Positions 49,274-57,921 are shown, numbered from the stretch's first letter. The stretch is 64,000 nt of DNA from Acidimicrobiaceae bacterium (GCA_020637295.1 JACJWF010000002.1:310001-374000), one strand, 5' to 3'. Numbers and translations are program-made. The notes: a model not told the origin generated them from the sequence alone.

Positions 49274-50013
49274 CGGATGGACGTGCCGGGCGCGGCCTGG
49301 GCCACGGCGGGGATGTCTGCCGCGTCGACGACCGCGATCACCGGATACCCGCCGGTGGCGGGATGGTCCGCGAGCATCACGATCGGGTTCCCGTCCGGCG
49401 GCACCTGCACAGCGCCTTCGACCATGCCCTCCGAGGCAAGCTCCCCGAGCCGCTCCCGGACCAGTGCCGGGCCGCGCAGCCGGGCACCGACGCGGCTGGT
49501 CGACGTGACCACGAACTCCGCCCGGTCCAGCGCCGCCCAGGTCCCCGTGGCGAACCAGTCCAGCCGCGGGCCGGGCCAGATGCCCACCACCGTGTCGATT
49601 GGCACCCGCGGCATGACATGGACCAGCGGGTCCCCGACCGGCGGAGTGTCACCGTCCACGCCGCCACGGACCCCCACGTACACCCTCGCCCCGTCCACCA
49701 GGCGGCCGATCCGCACCTCTGCGCCCGCGGGCAGGAGCACGGCGCTCCCCCACCCGAGCGGTGGTCCACCGCTGACCGTCACGTCGGCGACGGCTCCCGC
49801 CACGGCGACCAGGGTGGGGATGAGCACCGCGAAGCTGAGCCCGCCTGAGCTCTCCAGCGCCGGCGCATCGGGGCTGTTGCCGACGACACGGTTGACCAGG
49901 CGCAGCGACGCCAGGTCCACCGCGCCCCGACGTGCCGCACCCAGCCAGGCCCGACCAGGCCGCCCGGCGTCCACCACGGAACCGGCGATCCCCCAGGACC
50001 GGACCTCGATCAT
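49237..50013 (-). CDS. pxpC: 5-oxoprolinase subunit C (biotin-dependent-carboxyltransferase-like)
   Basis: 258 residues. Member of the KipA/PxpC family that with PxpA and PxpB hydrolyses 5-oxoproline to glutamate using ATP. Seen are GIAGSVVDAGRPGRAWLG, RLVNRVVGNSPDAPALE, DGNPIVMLADHPATGGYPVIAVV. The usual C-terminal extension is cut short: the final codons and stop come from the repeat module. The ATG overlaps the pxpB stop by 4 bp. Confidence 0.85.
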   Translation of the reverse strand: MIEVRSWGIAGSVVDAGRPGRAWLGAARRGAVDLASLRLVNRVVGNSPDAPALESSGGLSFAVLIPTLVAVAGAVADVTVSGGPPLGWGSAVLLPAGAEVRIGRLVDGARVYVGVRGGVDGDTPPVGDPLVHVMPRVPIDTVVGIWPGPRLDWFATGTWAALDRAEFVVTSTSRVGARLRGPALVRERLGELASEGMVEGAVQVPPDGNPIVMLADHPATGGYPVIAVVDAADIPAVAQAAPGTSIRLRVLTPTPGWQ

Positions 50014-50600
50014 CGCGGCCGGAACCTCACCCGTGTGCCGGGCGGCAGGAGCGCCGGTGGCTCGCGCCCGTCGTCCCACAGCACGGCGTCGGTTCGCCCC
50101 AGCAGGTGCCAGCCGCCCGGGCTCTCGCGCGGGTAGACGCCGGCGTACTCGGCGGCGATCGCCACGGCGCCGACGGGCACGCGCTCACGCGGCGTGGCCC
50201 GCCGCGGCAGGTGCAACGCCGCCGGCAGGCCGGTCATGTAGGCGAAGCCGGGCATGAACCCGCAGAACGCCACGGTGTAGTCGGCACCGCTGTGCAGCGC
50301 GATCACATCCTGCACACTGCGGCCGGTTGCGGCCGCGACGGACGGCAGGTCCTCGCCGTCGTAGGTGACGTCCAGGGTCACCAGCGGGCCGGGTGCCACC
50401 GCCGCGCCCTCCTGCGGGGCTGTCAGCAGGCCAGTGTCCAGCGAGCCGTCGTGCACCACCAGCACCGTCCGCGCCGCGGGGACGATGTCCTCCACCGCGG
50501 GCCACCCGGCGGCCCGCCATGCCGCCGCAGCGGCCACCACCTGCTCCAGCCGGTCGAACTCGGCGAGCACAGCCCGTGGGCCGTACGGCAGCAGCCTCAC
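50010..50600 (-). CDS. pxpB: 5-oxoprolinase subunit B (KipI-like)
   Basis: 196 residues. Allophanate-hydrolase-subunit-1-type cyclophilin-like fold, with VTLDVTYDGEDLPSVAAATG, VAFCGFMPGFAYMTGLP (family signature) and PGGWHLLGRTDAVLWD. Works as a complex with PxpC. GTG at 50600 overlaps the pxpA stop (GTGA). Confidence 0.9.
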   Translation of the reverse strand: MRLLPYGPRAVLAEFDRLEQVVAAAAAWRAAGWPAVEDIVPAARTVLVVHDGSLDTGLLTAPQEGAAVAPGPLVTLDVTYDGEDLPSVAAATGRSVQDVIALHSGADYTVAFCGFMPGFAYMTGLPAALHLPRRATPRERVPVGAVAIAAEYAGVYPRESPGGWHLLGRTDAVLWDDGREPPALLPPGTRVRFRPR

Positions 50601-51325
50601 GGCACGAACGCGCCGATGGCGGCGCCGCGGCCTTCCAGCGCGGCTCGCACGGCGGCGAGGATCGCCGGCGCCCCGGGCGTGTCGCTGTGCACGCAGATCG
50701 AGGCCACGCCGCCCTCCCAGAGTGCCACTGCCTGGGCGGCGGCGGCCGCAGGGTCCGTGAGGAGCGCACCCGGCTCGGTCCGCGGCACCAGCCGGCCGTC
50801 GGGCGTGTAGGCCCGGTCGGCGAACCCCTCCACCACGAAGCGGATGCCCGCAGCCGCGCAGGCCGTCTCGATCTCGCTGCCGGGCAGCCCGAGCACCGCC
50901 AGCCCCCCGCCGTGCTCGCGGACCGCGGCGGCCACGGCACCGGCCTGCGCGGCATGGTGGACGATCGCGTTGTACAGCGCGCCGTGGGGCTTGACGTAGG
51001 CCACGCGACCGTCGGCCACACCGGCCATCGCCTCCAGCGCGCCGATCTGGTACAGCACCGCATCCGTCAGCTCGGCGGGCCGCATCTCCATGAAGCGGCG
51101 ACCGAAGCCGGCGAGGTCCGGGTAGCTGACCTGGGCGCCGATGGCACAACCGGCGGCCACCGCCGCGGCGCACGTCCGGCGCATGATCGACGGGTCGCCG
51201 GCGTGGAACCCGCAGGCGACGTTGACCGACGTGAGGAGCGGAATCAGCTCGTCGTCCGGGCCGCCTGCCCAGGCACCGAAGCCCTCACCGACGTCGCTGT
51301 TGAGGTCGATCCGGGCGGCGGGCAT
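50597..51325 (-). CDS. pxpA: 5-oxoprolinase subunit A (LamB/YcsF family)
   Basis: 242 residues. Catalytic-barrel subunit with IDLNSDVGEGFGAW, VACGFHAGDPSIM, AQVSYPDLAGFGRR and YVKPHGALYN, all diagnostic. 5-Oxoproline forms from N-terminal glutamine and glutathione breakdown. Its ATG is only 11 bp after the prcA stop, so it is probably on the proteasome transcript. Confidence 0.93.
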   Translation of the reverse strand: MPAARIDLNSDVGEGFGAWAGGPDDELIPLLTSVNVACGFHAGDPSIMRRTCAAAVAAGCAIGAQVSYPDLAGFGRRFMEMRPAELTDAVLYQIGALEAMAGVADGRVAYVKPHGALYNAIVHHAAQAGAVAAAVREHGGGLAVLGLPGSEIETACAAAGIRFVVEGFADRAYTPDGRLVPRTEPGALLTDPAAAAAQAVALWEGGVASICVHSDTPGAPAILAAVRAALEGRGAAIGAFVP

Positions 51326-51336
51326 GCCGTGGCCGA

Positions 51337-52026
51337 TCAGCCGGCCAGCGCCGCGGCGACCTGCTCGTCCGAGAGGCGGCGGAAGCAGCGCCGCCCGTTG
51401 CGGCGGGACAGGATGGCAACCTCGAGGTCGTCGGCCTGCAGCGGCCCGTCCGGGCGGTCGGCGCCGACGAGCGCTGCGGTGGCCTCACGGACGGCAACCT
51501 CCAGCGGCTGGTCGTCGGCGTACCACTCGTCCATCCGGGCGCTGATCGCCTCGGCGTCGCCGCCGAGCACGCTCCAGCGCCGTTCGTCCATCACCGTGCC
51601 GTCGTAGAGGATGTGGAACAGCTGGTCGCCATCCCCCGTGACGCCGACCTCGGCGACGAGGATCTCCACCTCCATCGGCTTCATCTCGTGGGTGAAGATC
51701 TGGCCGAGGATCTGGGCGTACTGGTTGGCCAGGCTGCGGGCATCCACGTCGTCGCGGCTGTACTGGTAGCCCTTCAGGTCGGCGGCCCGCACGCCGGCGA
51801 CGCGCAGCTGGTCGAACTCGTTGTACTTGCCGACGCCGGCGAAGGCGATGCGGTCGTAGATCTCGCTGATCTTGCGCAGCGTGTTGGACGGGTTCTCGGC
51901 CACGAGGGCGATCCCGTCCACATAGCGGACGGCCACCAGCGCACGGCCCCGGGCGATGCCCTTGCGGGCGTAGTCCGCCCGGTCCTTCATCACCTGCTCG
52001 GGTGCGACGTAGAACGGCATGCTCAT
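51337..52026 (-). CDS. prcA: Proteasome subunit alpha
   Basis: 229 residues. Forms the outer gating rings of the 20S core. N-terminal MSMPFYVAPEQVMKDRADYARKG is the gate and H0 helix, followed by GIALVAENPSNTLRKISEIYDRIAFAGVGKYNEFDQLR in segments, the usual alpha core. ATG overlaps the prcB stop by 4 bp, fitting equal synthesis of both subunits. Directly followed by pxpA. Confidence 0.96.
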   Translation of the reverse strand: MSMPFYVAPEQVMKDRADYARKGIARGRALVAVRYVDGIALVAENPSNTLRKISEIYDRIAFAGVGKYNEFDQLRVAGVRAADLKGYQYSRDDVDARSLANQYAQILGQIFTHEMKPMEVEILVAEVGVTGDGDQLFHILYDGTVMDERRWSVLGGDAEAISARMDEWYADDQPLEVAVREATAALVGADRPDGPLQADDLEVAILSRRNGRRCFRRLSDEQVAAALAG

Positions 52027-52817
52027 CGGGCACGCACCTCGTCGGCGATGGACTCGAACACGGTGGCCAGCTCGCCGTCGTCCAGGCGGGTCCAGCCGTC
52101 GGCCGTGATGGTGGCCACCACGGGGTAGATGCCGCGCAGGGCGTCGGGCCCGCCGGTGGCGGAGTCCGCGTCGGCGGCCTCCCACAGGCCCCGGCAGGCC
52201 AGGGCCACCGCCGCGGCCCGGTCCAGGCCCTCGCGCCAGCCGATCTTCACCACGGTGCCGGCGTGGAGCATGCCGGAGCCGGTGGCCACGTAGTCGTGCT
52301 CCTCGTAGCGGCCGCCGGTGACGTCGTAGGTGAACAGGCGCCCGACCGTGCGCAGCAGGTCGTACCCGGCGAAGATCGGCACCACGACCATGCCCTGCAT
52401 CGCGGCCGGCAGGTTGCCGCGGACCATCAGGCTGAGCTGGTTGGCCTTGCCCTCCAGGCTGAGGGAGGAGCCCTCGACCTTCTCGTAGTGCTCCAGCTGC
52501 AGCTGGAACAGCTTGATCATCTCCATGGCCGGGCCGGCGGCGCCGGCGATGGCGACACCACTGTGCTGGTCGGCCTGGACGACCTTCTCCATGCCGCGGT
52601 GGCTGATGAGGTTGCCGCTGGTGGCCCGGCGGTCGCCCGCCATCACCACACCGTCGGCGAAGCGCAACGCCACGCACGTGGTGGCGTGCGGCACCCCGAG
52701 GTCGGGCTTGTCGGCGGACAGGCCCGTGTCGGGCGCGGCGCCGAGACCCACTCGGCGCAGCAGTTCAGGGAAGCTGGACCCGGGGTCCGACCCCGGGGTG
52801 AACAGCGGCATCGACAT
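52023..52817 (-). CDS. prcB: Proteasome subunit beta precursor
   Basis: 264 residues. A propeptide of about 45 residues precedes the predicted autocatalytic cleavage before Thr46 in PHATTCVALRF, the N-terminal nucleophile of the mature enzyme (alanine replaces the usual glycine before it). GVVMAGDRRAT and GSGMLHA are conserved core features. ATG is 4 bp after the pup stop. Confidence 0.95.
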   Translation of the reverse strand: MSMPLFTPGSDPGSSFPELLRRVGLGAAPDTGLSADKPDLGVPHATTCVALRFADGVVMAGDRRATSGNLISHRGMEKVVQADQHSGVAIAGAAGPAMEMIKLFQLQLEHYEKVEGSSLSLEGKANQLSLMVRGNLPAAMQGMVVVPIFAGYDLLRTVGRLFTYDVTGGRYEEHDYVATGSGMLHAGTVVKIGWREGLDRAAAVALACRGLWEAADADSATGGPDALRGIYPVVATITADGWTRLDDGELATVFESIADEVRAR

Positions 52818-52821
52818 TCGC

Positions 52822-53016
52822 CTACTGCCCGCCCTTCTGCACGTAGGACTTCACGAAGTCCTCCGCATTGGTCTCCAGCACGTCGTCGATCTCGTCGAGC
52901 AGATCGTCCAGTTCGGCCTTGAGCTTGTCGCCACTGCCGGCGACCGCGGGCGCGTCCTCGACCGTCTCCTCGGTCCGGCTCGGCGCCGGCTTCTGCTTCT
53001 GGGTGCGCTCTGCCAT
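52822..53016 (-). CDS. pup: Prokaryotic ubiquitin-like protein Pup
   Basis: 64 residues, acidic and mostly disordered. It contains the coiled segment LKAELDDLLDEIDDVLET that binds the proteasomal ATPase, and ends KGGQ: the final glutamine must be deamidated by Dop before ligation by PafA. Lies between dop and prcB as in other actinobacteria. Confidence 0.97.
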   Translation of the reverse strand: MAERTQKQKPAPSRTEETVEDAPAVAGSGDKLKAELDDLLDEIDDVLETNAEDFVKSYVQKGGQ

Positions 53017-53037
53017 GGGCTCCCTCGTGCGGTTCGG

Positions 53038-54534
53038 TCAGGCACCCAGCCGGGCCAACAGGTCCGACGGGGTGTCGCTCTCGTCGATCAAGCTAGCCAC
53101 ACTTTCGGCCGTGCCGCGCAACGGTTCCATCATCGGCACCCGCCGCAGCGGGTCGCGGCCGACGTCGAAGACCAGGCTGTCCCAGTTGGCGGCGACGATG
53201 TCGTCGGGCCACTTCGCCAGGCAGCGGCCGCGGAAGTAGGCGCGGGTGGTGGTCGGCGGGTTGGTCGTGGCCCGCTCCACGGCCTCGGGGTCGGTCAGCA
53301 CGTCCAGCCCGGCGCGGCGGGCCAGGCAGCGGTCCGGCCGCATGTCGTGGTACTGCAGGTCCAGCGCCTTCAGGCGGGCGTCGCCGGGGCGCAGGCCGTG
53401 GCGCTCGGCGTAGCCCTCGACGATCCGCTGCTTGGCCACCCAGTCCACCTGGTTGGCGACGGTGGACGGGTCGGCTTCCAGGCCGGTGAGGACGCCCTCC
53501 CACAGGCTCAGCGTCCGCAGGCCGGAGTCCTCCCCCACCGCACCGAGGCCGTGGGTCTCGGCGTAGCGGCGGGCACGCTCCAGCAGGGACCACTGGATCT
53601 CCATCGCCGTGGCCCGCCGGCCGGAGCGCAGCAGGATGGTGCGCTGCAGCGTGGGGTCGTGGCTGACCTGGCGGATGGCGGCCACCGGGTTGGCCAGCGC
53701 CAGGTCGTCGCCCAGCGCGTCGTCCTCGATCATCGCCAGCACCAGCGCGGTGGCCCCGAGCTTCAGGAAGGTGGCGGTCTCGCTCATGTTGGCGTCGCCG
53801 ACGATGACGTGCAGGCGGCGGTACTTGGCGGCGTCGCAGTGCGGCTCGTCGCGGGTGTTGACGATCGGCCGCTTCAGCGTGGTCTCCAGCCCGACCTCTT
53901 CTTCGAAGAAGTCGGCCCGCTGGCTGAGCTGGAACGGCACGTCGCCGGCGGAGCTGCCGGGCAGCTCGCAGCCCACCTTGCCGGCGCCGACGACCACCTG
54001 TCGGGTGACGAAATGGGGCGTGATCTGCTGGACGATCCGGGCGAAGGGCACCTCGCGTGCGAGGAGGTAGTTCTCGTGGCAGCCGTAGCTGTTGCCCTTG
54101 CCGTCGGAGTTGTTCTTGTGGCACAGGATCTCGGCGCCTTCCGGCAGCATCCGGTTGGCCGCCGCCATGCTGGCTTCCACGATCCGCTCGCCGGCACGGT
54201 CGAAGTGGAGGGCGTCCATCGCTGTCAGGCACTCCGGAGTGCTGATCTCCGGGTGGGCGTGGTCCACGTAGTAGCGGGCGCCGTTGGTGAGCACCGCGTT
54301 GACCAGCTGGGTCTCGATCTCCGGGGCCAGCAGATCGTCCACCTGGAAGCCGCGGGCGTCCGTGCCGGGGTGCTCGTCCACGAGGTCGAACTTGGCCCGC
54401 CGCTGCACCGAGGCGAGGTAGGCGTTGATCAAGAGCGACGACGCGCTGACCGGGTTCGAGGTGCTGTCCGGCACCTGGCCGCGCACGAGGATGCCGTACT
54501 CGGTCTCGATGCCGCACACCTTGGGGATCGCCAC
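53038..54534 (-). CDS. dop: Pup deamidase/depupylase Dop
   Basis: 498 residues. PafA-related enzyme that deamidates Pup and removes it from substrates. VCGIETEYGILVRG is followed by the Dop-specific insertion (about residues 20-50), then HKNNSDGKGNSYGCHENYLL and NTRDEPHCDAAKYRRLHVIVGDANMSE. GTG at 54534 is chosen because TAGCGT lies seven bases upstream on the minus strand; longer in-frame starts run into the divergent gene. First gene of the proteasome operon. Confidence 0.94.
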   Translation of the reverse strand: MAIPKVCGIETEYGILVRGQVPDSTSNPVSASSLLINAYLASVQRRAKFDLVDEHPGTDARGFQVDDLLAPEIETQLVNAVLTNGARYYVDHAHPEISTPECLTAMDALHFDRAGERIVEASMAAANRMLPEGAEILCHKNNSDGKGNSYGCHENYLLAREVPFARIVQQITPHFVTRQVVVGAGKVGCELPGSSAGDVPFQLSQRADFFEEEVGLETTLKRPIVNTRDEPHCDAAKYRRLHVIVGDANMSETATFLKLGATALVLAMIEDDALGDDLALANPVAAIRQVSHDPTLQRTILLRSGRRATAMEIQWSLLERARRYAETHGLGAVGEDSGLRTLSLWEGVLTGLEADPSTVANQVDWVAKQRIVEGYAERHGLRPGDARLKALDLQYHDMRPDRCLARRAGLDVLTDPEAVERATTNPPTTTRAYFRGRCLAKWPDDIVAANWDSLVFDVGRDPLRRVPMMEPLRGTAESVASLIDESDTPSDLLARLGA

Positions 54535-54574
54535 GCCCCGCACGCTAACCGGCGGTTCGTGCAGACTGGCCACC

Positions 54575-55474
54575 ATGACCGACGTGCCCGACGCACCCGA
54601 CTGGTTCGAGATCACCCGCCGCAACGCCCGCTCCGTGCAGACCACGGTGGGGTGGATCTTCTGGGACCCGGGCGCCGCCCGCCGCTACGAAGCCCTCGGC
54701 CTGCCGGCCCAGTTCGCCGGGCCCCTGGGGTACATGGCGGCCCGTTGCGCACCGCTGGCCGGTGCGGGGGCCGACGCCGTCATCGCCGCGTTCGGGAGCA
54801 TCAGCCCGGTGGCGATCCGTGGCGCGTTCGGGTTCCTGCAGTCGCCGGACCGCTTCATGGCGATGTGGCACGCCCGCGACGAGGCGCTCGCCGAAGGGCT
54901 GCGGCAGTACGCACCGGAGATCGTCGAGCCGCTCATCGCCCTCGGGCCCGACCTGTGGCCGGTGGTGGAGCAGTTGCCGCTCGTCGGCCGGGTCTTCTAC
55001 GGCGCCCACCTCGCCGTGGCCCGGCCCAGCGACCCGCTGCTGTCCGGCTGGCACGCCGTCAACTGCCTGCGGGAGTGGCGCGGCGACACCCACTGGGCGC
55101 TGGTGGTGGCCGCCGGGCTGACCCACGCCGAGGCGTCCATCCTGCACAACGCCTGGCTGGGCTACGAGCGCGACTGGCTGGCAAGGTCCCGCGGCACGTC
55201 GCCGGAGGACATCGACGCCGGTTGGGCGGCGCTGGCCCGCAAGGGTCTGGTCGAGGGCGACGCAGTGACCGCCGAGGGCATCGCCCTGCGCCAGCGGATC
55301 GAGGACGACACCGACCGCCTGACGACGTTGCCGTGGGAACTGCTCGGCGAGGAGCGCTCCCGCTGGTTCGCCGACGCCTTCGAGCCCCCGTGCAAACTCC
55401 TCCTGCGACGCGTCGACGAGACCGCCGGCGTCAACTACCAGCCCGCCTCCCGCATCCGTCCACCCCGCGCCTGA
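54575..55474 (+). CDS. SCO6745/SalK-family protein
   Basis: 299 residues, helical. It resembles the actinobacterial SCO6745 (SalK-like) family: MAARCAPLAGAGADAVIAAFGS, YAPEIVEPLIALGPDLWPVV, LREWRGDTHWALVVAAGLTHAEA, then a winged-helix-like C-terminal part (WAALARKGLVEGDAVTAEGIALRQRIEDDTD). Function unknown, possibly a regulator. Divergent from dop with a 40-bp spacer; CAGACT seven bases before the ATG is a weak -10. Confidence 0.75.
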   Translation: MTDVPDAPDWFEITRRNARSVQTTVGWIFWDPGAARRYEALGLPAQFAGPLGYMAARCAPLAGAGADAVIAAFGSISPVAIRGAFGFLQSPDRFMAMWHARDEALAEGLRQYAPEIVEPLIALGPDLWPVVEQLPLVGRVFYGAHLAVARPSDPLLSGWHAVNCLREWRGDTHWALVVAAGLTHAEASILHNAWLGYERDWLARSRGTSPEDIDAGWAALARKGLVEGDAVTAEGIALRQRIEDDTDRLTTLPWELLGEERSRWFADAFEPPCKLLLRRVDETAGVNYQPASRIRPPRA

Positions 55475-55476
55475 CC

Positions 55477-55556
55477 CCCCCGTCCCTGGCCCCCGTCCCT
55501 GGCCCGCCCGTCCCTGGCCCGCCCGTCCCTGGCCCCCGTCCCTGGCCCGCCCTCCC
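55477..55556. repeat. Tandem GTCCCTGGCCC repeat
   Basis: Five head-to-tail units of 13-15 bp (variants of CCCCCGTCCCTGG and CCCGCCCGTCCCTGG) immediately after the stop of the SCO6745-like gene. A different unit from the composite repeat that follows it. Confidence 0.75.
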
Positions 55557-55580
55557 CCCACGCCGACCTGGACCCCATCC

Positions 55581-55686
55581 GAGTGCTCACCCCAACCCCG
55601 GGGTGCGAGTACACACTCCGATGAAGCCTGGCACTCGGGTCGGCGGGCTGGCACTCGGGTCGGCGGGCTGGCACTCGGGTCGGCGG
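55581..55686. repeat. Composite repeat, copy C: 38-bp module plus three inverted 20-bp units
   Basis: Module arms GAGTGCTCAC (55581-55590) and GTACACACTC (55609-55618, three changes from the consensus), again with an 18-bp core containing ACCCCGGGGT. Then three 20-bp units 55627-55646, 55647-55666, 55667-55686 (CTGGCACTCGGGTCGGCGG), which are the reverse complement of the units in copies A and B. The gene-free stretch 55475-55721 holds only these repeats. Confidence 0.85.
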
Positions 55687-55721
55687 GAGGCGCGGGCGCG
55701 GGCGGGGCGGGTAGAAGGGCG

Positions 55722-57434
55722 TTACAGGTACTGGCCGGTGGCGACGCGCTCGATGGCGCGGCCGCCTTCCCGCTCCGCCTCGCGGCCCTTTACCAGGGTG
55801 CGGATGAAGACGATCCGCTCGCCCTTCTTGCCGCTGATCTTCGCCCAGTCGTCGGGGTTGGTGGTGTTCGGCAGGTCCTCGTGCTCGCGGTACTCCTGCT
55901 TGATGGAGTCCAGCAGGTCCTGCAGGCACACACCCTTCGGGCCACCGGCGATGACGCGCTTGATGGCCAGCTTCTTGGCCCGGCGGACGATGTTCTCGAT
56001 CATGGCGCCCGACGCGAAGTCCTTGTAGTACAGGATCTCCTTGTCGCCGTTCTGGTAGGTGACCTCGAGGAACTGGTTGGCGGCGTCGTCGCGGTACATC
56101 TCCTCCACCGTCGCGTCGATCATCCACGGCACGGCCGAACCGGCGGCGATGGGGATGTCGTCGGTGAGGTAGCGGGCGAAGATCTGCCGGGCGGCGCCGG
56201 CCGACGGGCGCTCGATCTTGATCTTCACGTCCAGCCGGCCGGGCCGCAGGATGGCCGGGTCGATGAGGTCCTCCCGGTTGGTGGCCCCGATCACGATGAC
56301 GTTGCGCAGGCCCTCCACGCCGTCGATCTCGGCCAGCAGCTGCGGCACGATCGTGGACTCCATGTCCGAGGAGATGCCCGAGCCGCGGGTGCGGAACATC
56401 GAGTCCATCTCGTCGAAGAAGACGATGACCGGCCAGCCCTCTTCACTCTTCTCCCGGGCCCGCTGGAACACCAGGCGGATCTGCCGCTCCGTCTCGCCGA
56501 CGTACTTGTTCAGCAGCTCCGGGCCCTTGATGTTGATGAAGTAGCTGCGGCCCTTCTCGCCGCCGGTCTTGTCGGCCACCTTCTTGGCAAGGCTGTTGGC
56601 CACGGCTTTGGCGATCAGGGTCTTGCCGCAGCCGGGCGGGCCGTACAGGAGGATGCCCTTGGGCGCCGGCAGCTGGTGCTCGGCGAAGAGGTCCTGGTAC
56701 AGGAACGGCAGCTCCACGGCGTCGGCGATCTGCTCGATCTGGTCGTCCAGCCCGCCGATGTCCGCGTAGCTGATGTCCGGCACCTCCTCCAGCAGGAGGT
56801 CCTCCACCTCGGGGCGGGGCAGCTTCTCCAGCAGCAGGTTGCTGCGCACGTCCAGCCGCATGGTGTCGCCACTGCGCAGGTGGGTGCCGCGCAGCACATC
56901 GGCCAGCTCGCAGACACGCTCCTCGTCGGCGCGGCCCACCACCAGGGCACGCACGCCGTCCTCCATCACTTCCTTGATGGTGACGACCTCGCCGGTGCCC
57001 TCCGGGTTGCGGGCGTCCACCACGTTGAAGCTCTCGTTCAGCACCACTTCGGCGCCGCGTTCCAGCGCCTCGTGGTCGATGTCCGGGTGCAGGCTGACCC
57101 GCATCTTGCGGCCGCTGGTCAGCACGTCCACCGTGCCGTCGTCGTTCTTGCCGACCACCACGCCATAGGCGGAGGGTGGCTGGGTGAGCTTGTCCACCTC
57201 GTCGCGCAGGGCGGCGATGTGCTCGCGGGCCTCGCGCAGGGTGTAGCTGAGCTTCTCGTTCTGCGAGACCGCCTGGGCCAGCTGACCCTTGGTCTCCAGC
57301 AGCCGTTCCTCCAGCGCACGCTGGCGCTTGGGCGCGTCCGCCAACTTCCGGCGGAGCTGTTCGACCTCCTCGTCGAGCAGCGCGAGCTGCGCCTGGAGGA
57401 CGACGACGTCGTCCGTGCCGTTCGGATCGCTCAT
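55722..57434 (-). CDS. mpa: Proteasome-associated AAA ATPase (Mpa/ARC)
   Basis: 570 residues. Hexameric unfoldase that binds Pup and feeds substrates to the 20S core. N-terminal coiled coil (about 10-85), tandem OB domains (about 87-230), AAA domain with GPPGCGKT (Walker A) and FFDEMDSMF (Walker B), and a C-terminal GQYL tail, the form that docks into the alpha ring. ATG 57434 has TAGGTT six bases upstream on the minus strand. It is separated from dop by the inverted SCO6745-like gene and repeats. Confidence 0.95.
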   Translation of the reverse strand: MSDPNGTDDVVVLQAQLALLDEEVEQLRRKLADAPKRQRALEERLLETKGQLAQAVSQNEKLSYTLREAREHIAALRDEVDKLTQPPSAYGVVVGKNDDGTVDVLTSGRKMRVSLHPDIDHEALERGAEVVLNESFNVVDARNPEGTGEVVTIKEVMEDGVRALVVGRADEERVCELADVLRGTHLRSGDTMRLDVRSNLLLEKLPRPEVEDLLLEEVPDISYADIGGLDDQIEQIADAVELPFLYQDLFAEHQLPAPKGILLYGPPGCGKTLIAKAVANSLAKKVADKTGGEKGRSYFINIKGPELLNKYVGETERQIRLVFQRAREKSEEGWPVIVFFDEMDSMFRTRGSGISSDMESTIVPQLLAEIDGVEGLRNVIVIGATNREDLIDPAILRPGRLDVKIKIERPSAGAARQIFARYLTDDIPIAAGSAVPWMIDATVEEMYRDDAANQFLEVTYQNGDKEILYYKDFASGAMIENIVRRAKKLAIKRVIAGGPKGVCLQDLLDSIKQEYREHEDLPNTTNPDDWAKISGKKGERIVFIRTLVKGREAEREGGRAIERVATGQYL

Positions 57435-57463
57435 GGGCGGAACCTAACACCATCGGGCCGCCG

Positions 57464-57557
57464 CGTGACGTCCATCACCGGGACCTTCGTCACGGAAACT
57501 ACGAATCGCGACACCCACCCATGTATGCTCCGAACGTCTGACTCTCGACCCTAGGAG
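57464..57557 (+). promoter_or_regulatory. Ferredoxin promoter region
   Basis: Arms CGTGACG (57464-57470) and CGTCACG (57488-57494) form a wide dyad with a 17-nt spacer. TATGCT (57534-57539) is a -10 candidate without a clear -35. AGGAG (57553-57557) is nine bases before the ATG. The mpa leaderless promoter is on the other side of the same spacer. Confidence 0.45.
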
Positions 57558-57566
57558 ACACGCGAA

Positions 57567-57812
57567 ATGAAGGTCTGGATCGACCAGGATCTGTGCACCG
57601 GTGACGGTCTGTGCGAAGAGATCGCACCCGACGTGTTCACGCTGCTGGACGACGGCCTGGCGTACGTGAAGGAAGGCGACAAGATCTTCGCCACCGCCAA
57701 GGGCAACCCGCAGGGCGCCGACGGCATGGCCAACATCCCGGACAACAAGCTGGACTCGGTCATCGAGTCGGCCGAAGAGTGCCCGGGCGAGTGCATCTTC
57801 ATCGAGCCCTGA
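57567..57812 (+). CDS. Small ferredoxin, probably [3Fe-4S]
   Basis: 81 residues. Cysteines are at 10, 16, 72 and 76. The spacing C10-x5-C16 and C72-Pro is typical of single-cluster [3Fe-4S] ferredoxins, in which the second cysteine of the usual CxxCxxC is missing; C76 is an extra. Such ferredoxins often serve cytochromes P450, but none is in the window. Ends at a clear intrinsic terminator. Confidence 0.88.
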   Translation: MKVWIDQDLCTGDGLCEEIAPDVFTLLDDGLAYVKEGDKIFATAKGNPQGADGMANIPDNKLDSVIESAEECPGECIFIEP

Positions 57813-57840
57813 TCGCTCGACGCACCAACTGAGTTCTCCG

Positions 57841-57870
57841 AAAGGGGCGGCCCGTGCGGTCGCCCCTTTT
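57841..57870 (+). terminator. Intrinsic terminator after the ferredoxin gene
   Basis: AAAGGGGCG (57841-57849), 11-nt loop, CGCCCCTTTT (57861-57870): a 9-bp stem ending in four T. This is the only textbook rho-independent terminator noted in the window. Confidence 0.85.
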
Positions 57871-57921
57871 CGCGCCACTGACCGTCCAGCAACCGGCCCG
57901 CCGCGGCGCGAGACTGCCGGC

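Noticed and set aside
46877..50257. 1126-codon open frame on the plus strand
   Set aside because: Antisense to lepB, pafA and pxpC, all strongly identified. No recognisable domain in the translation.
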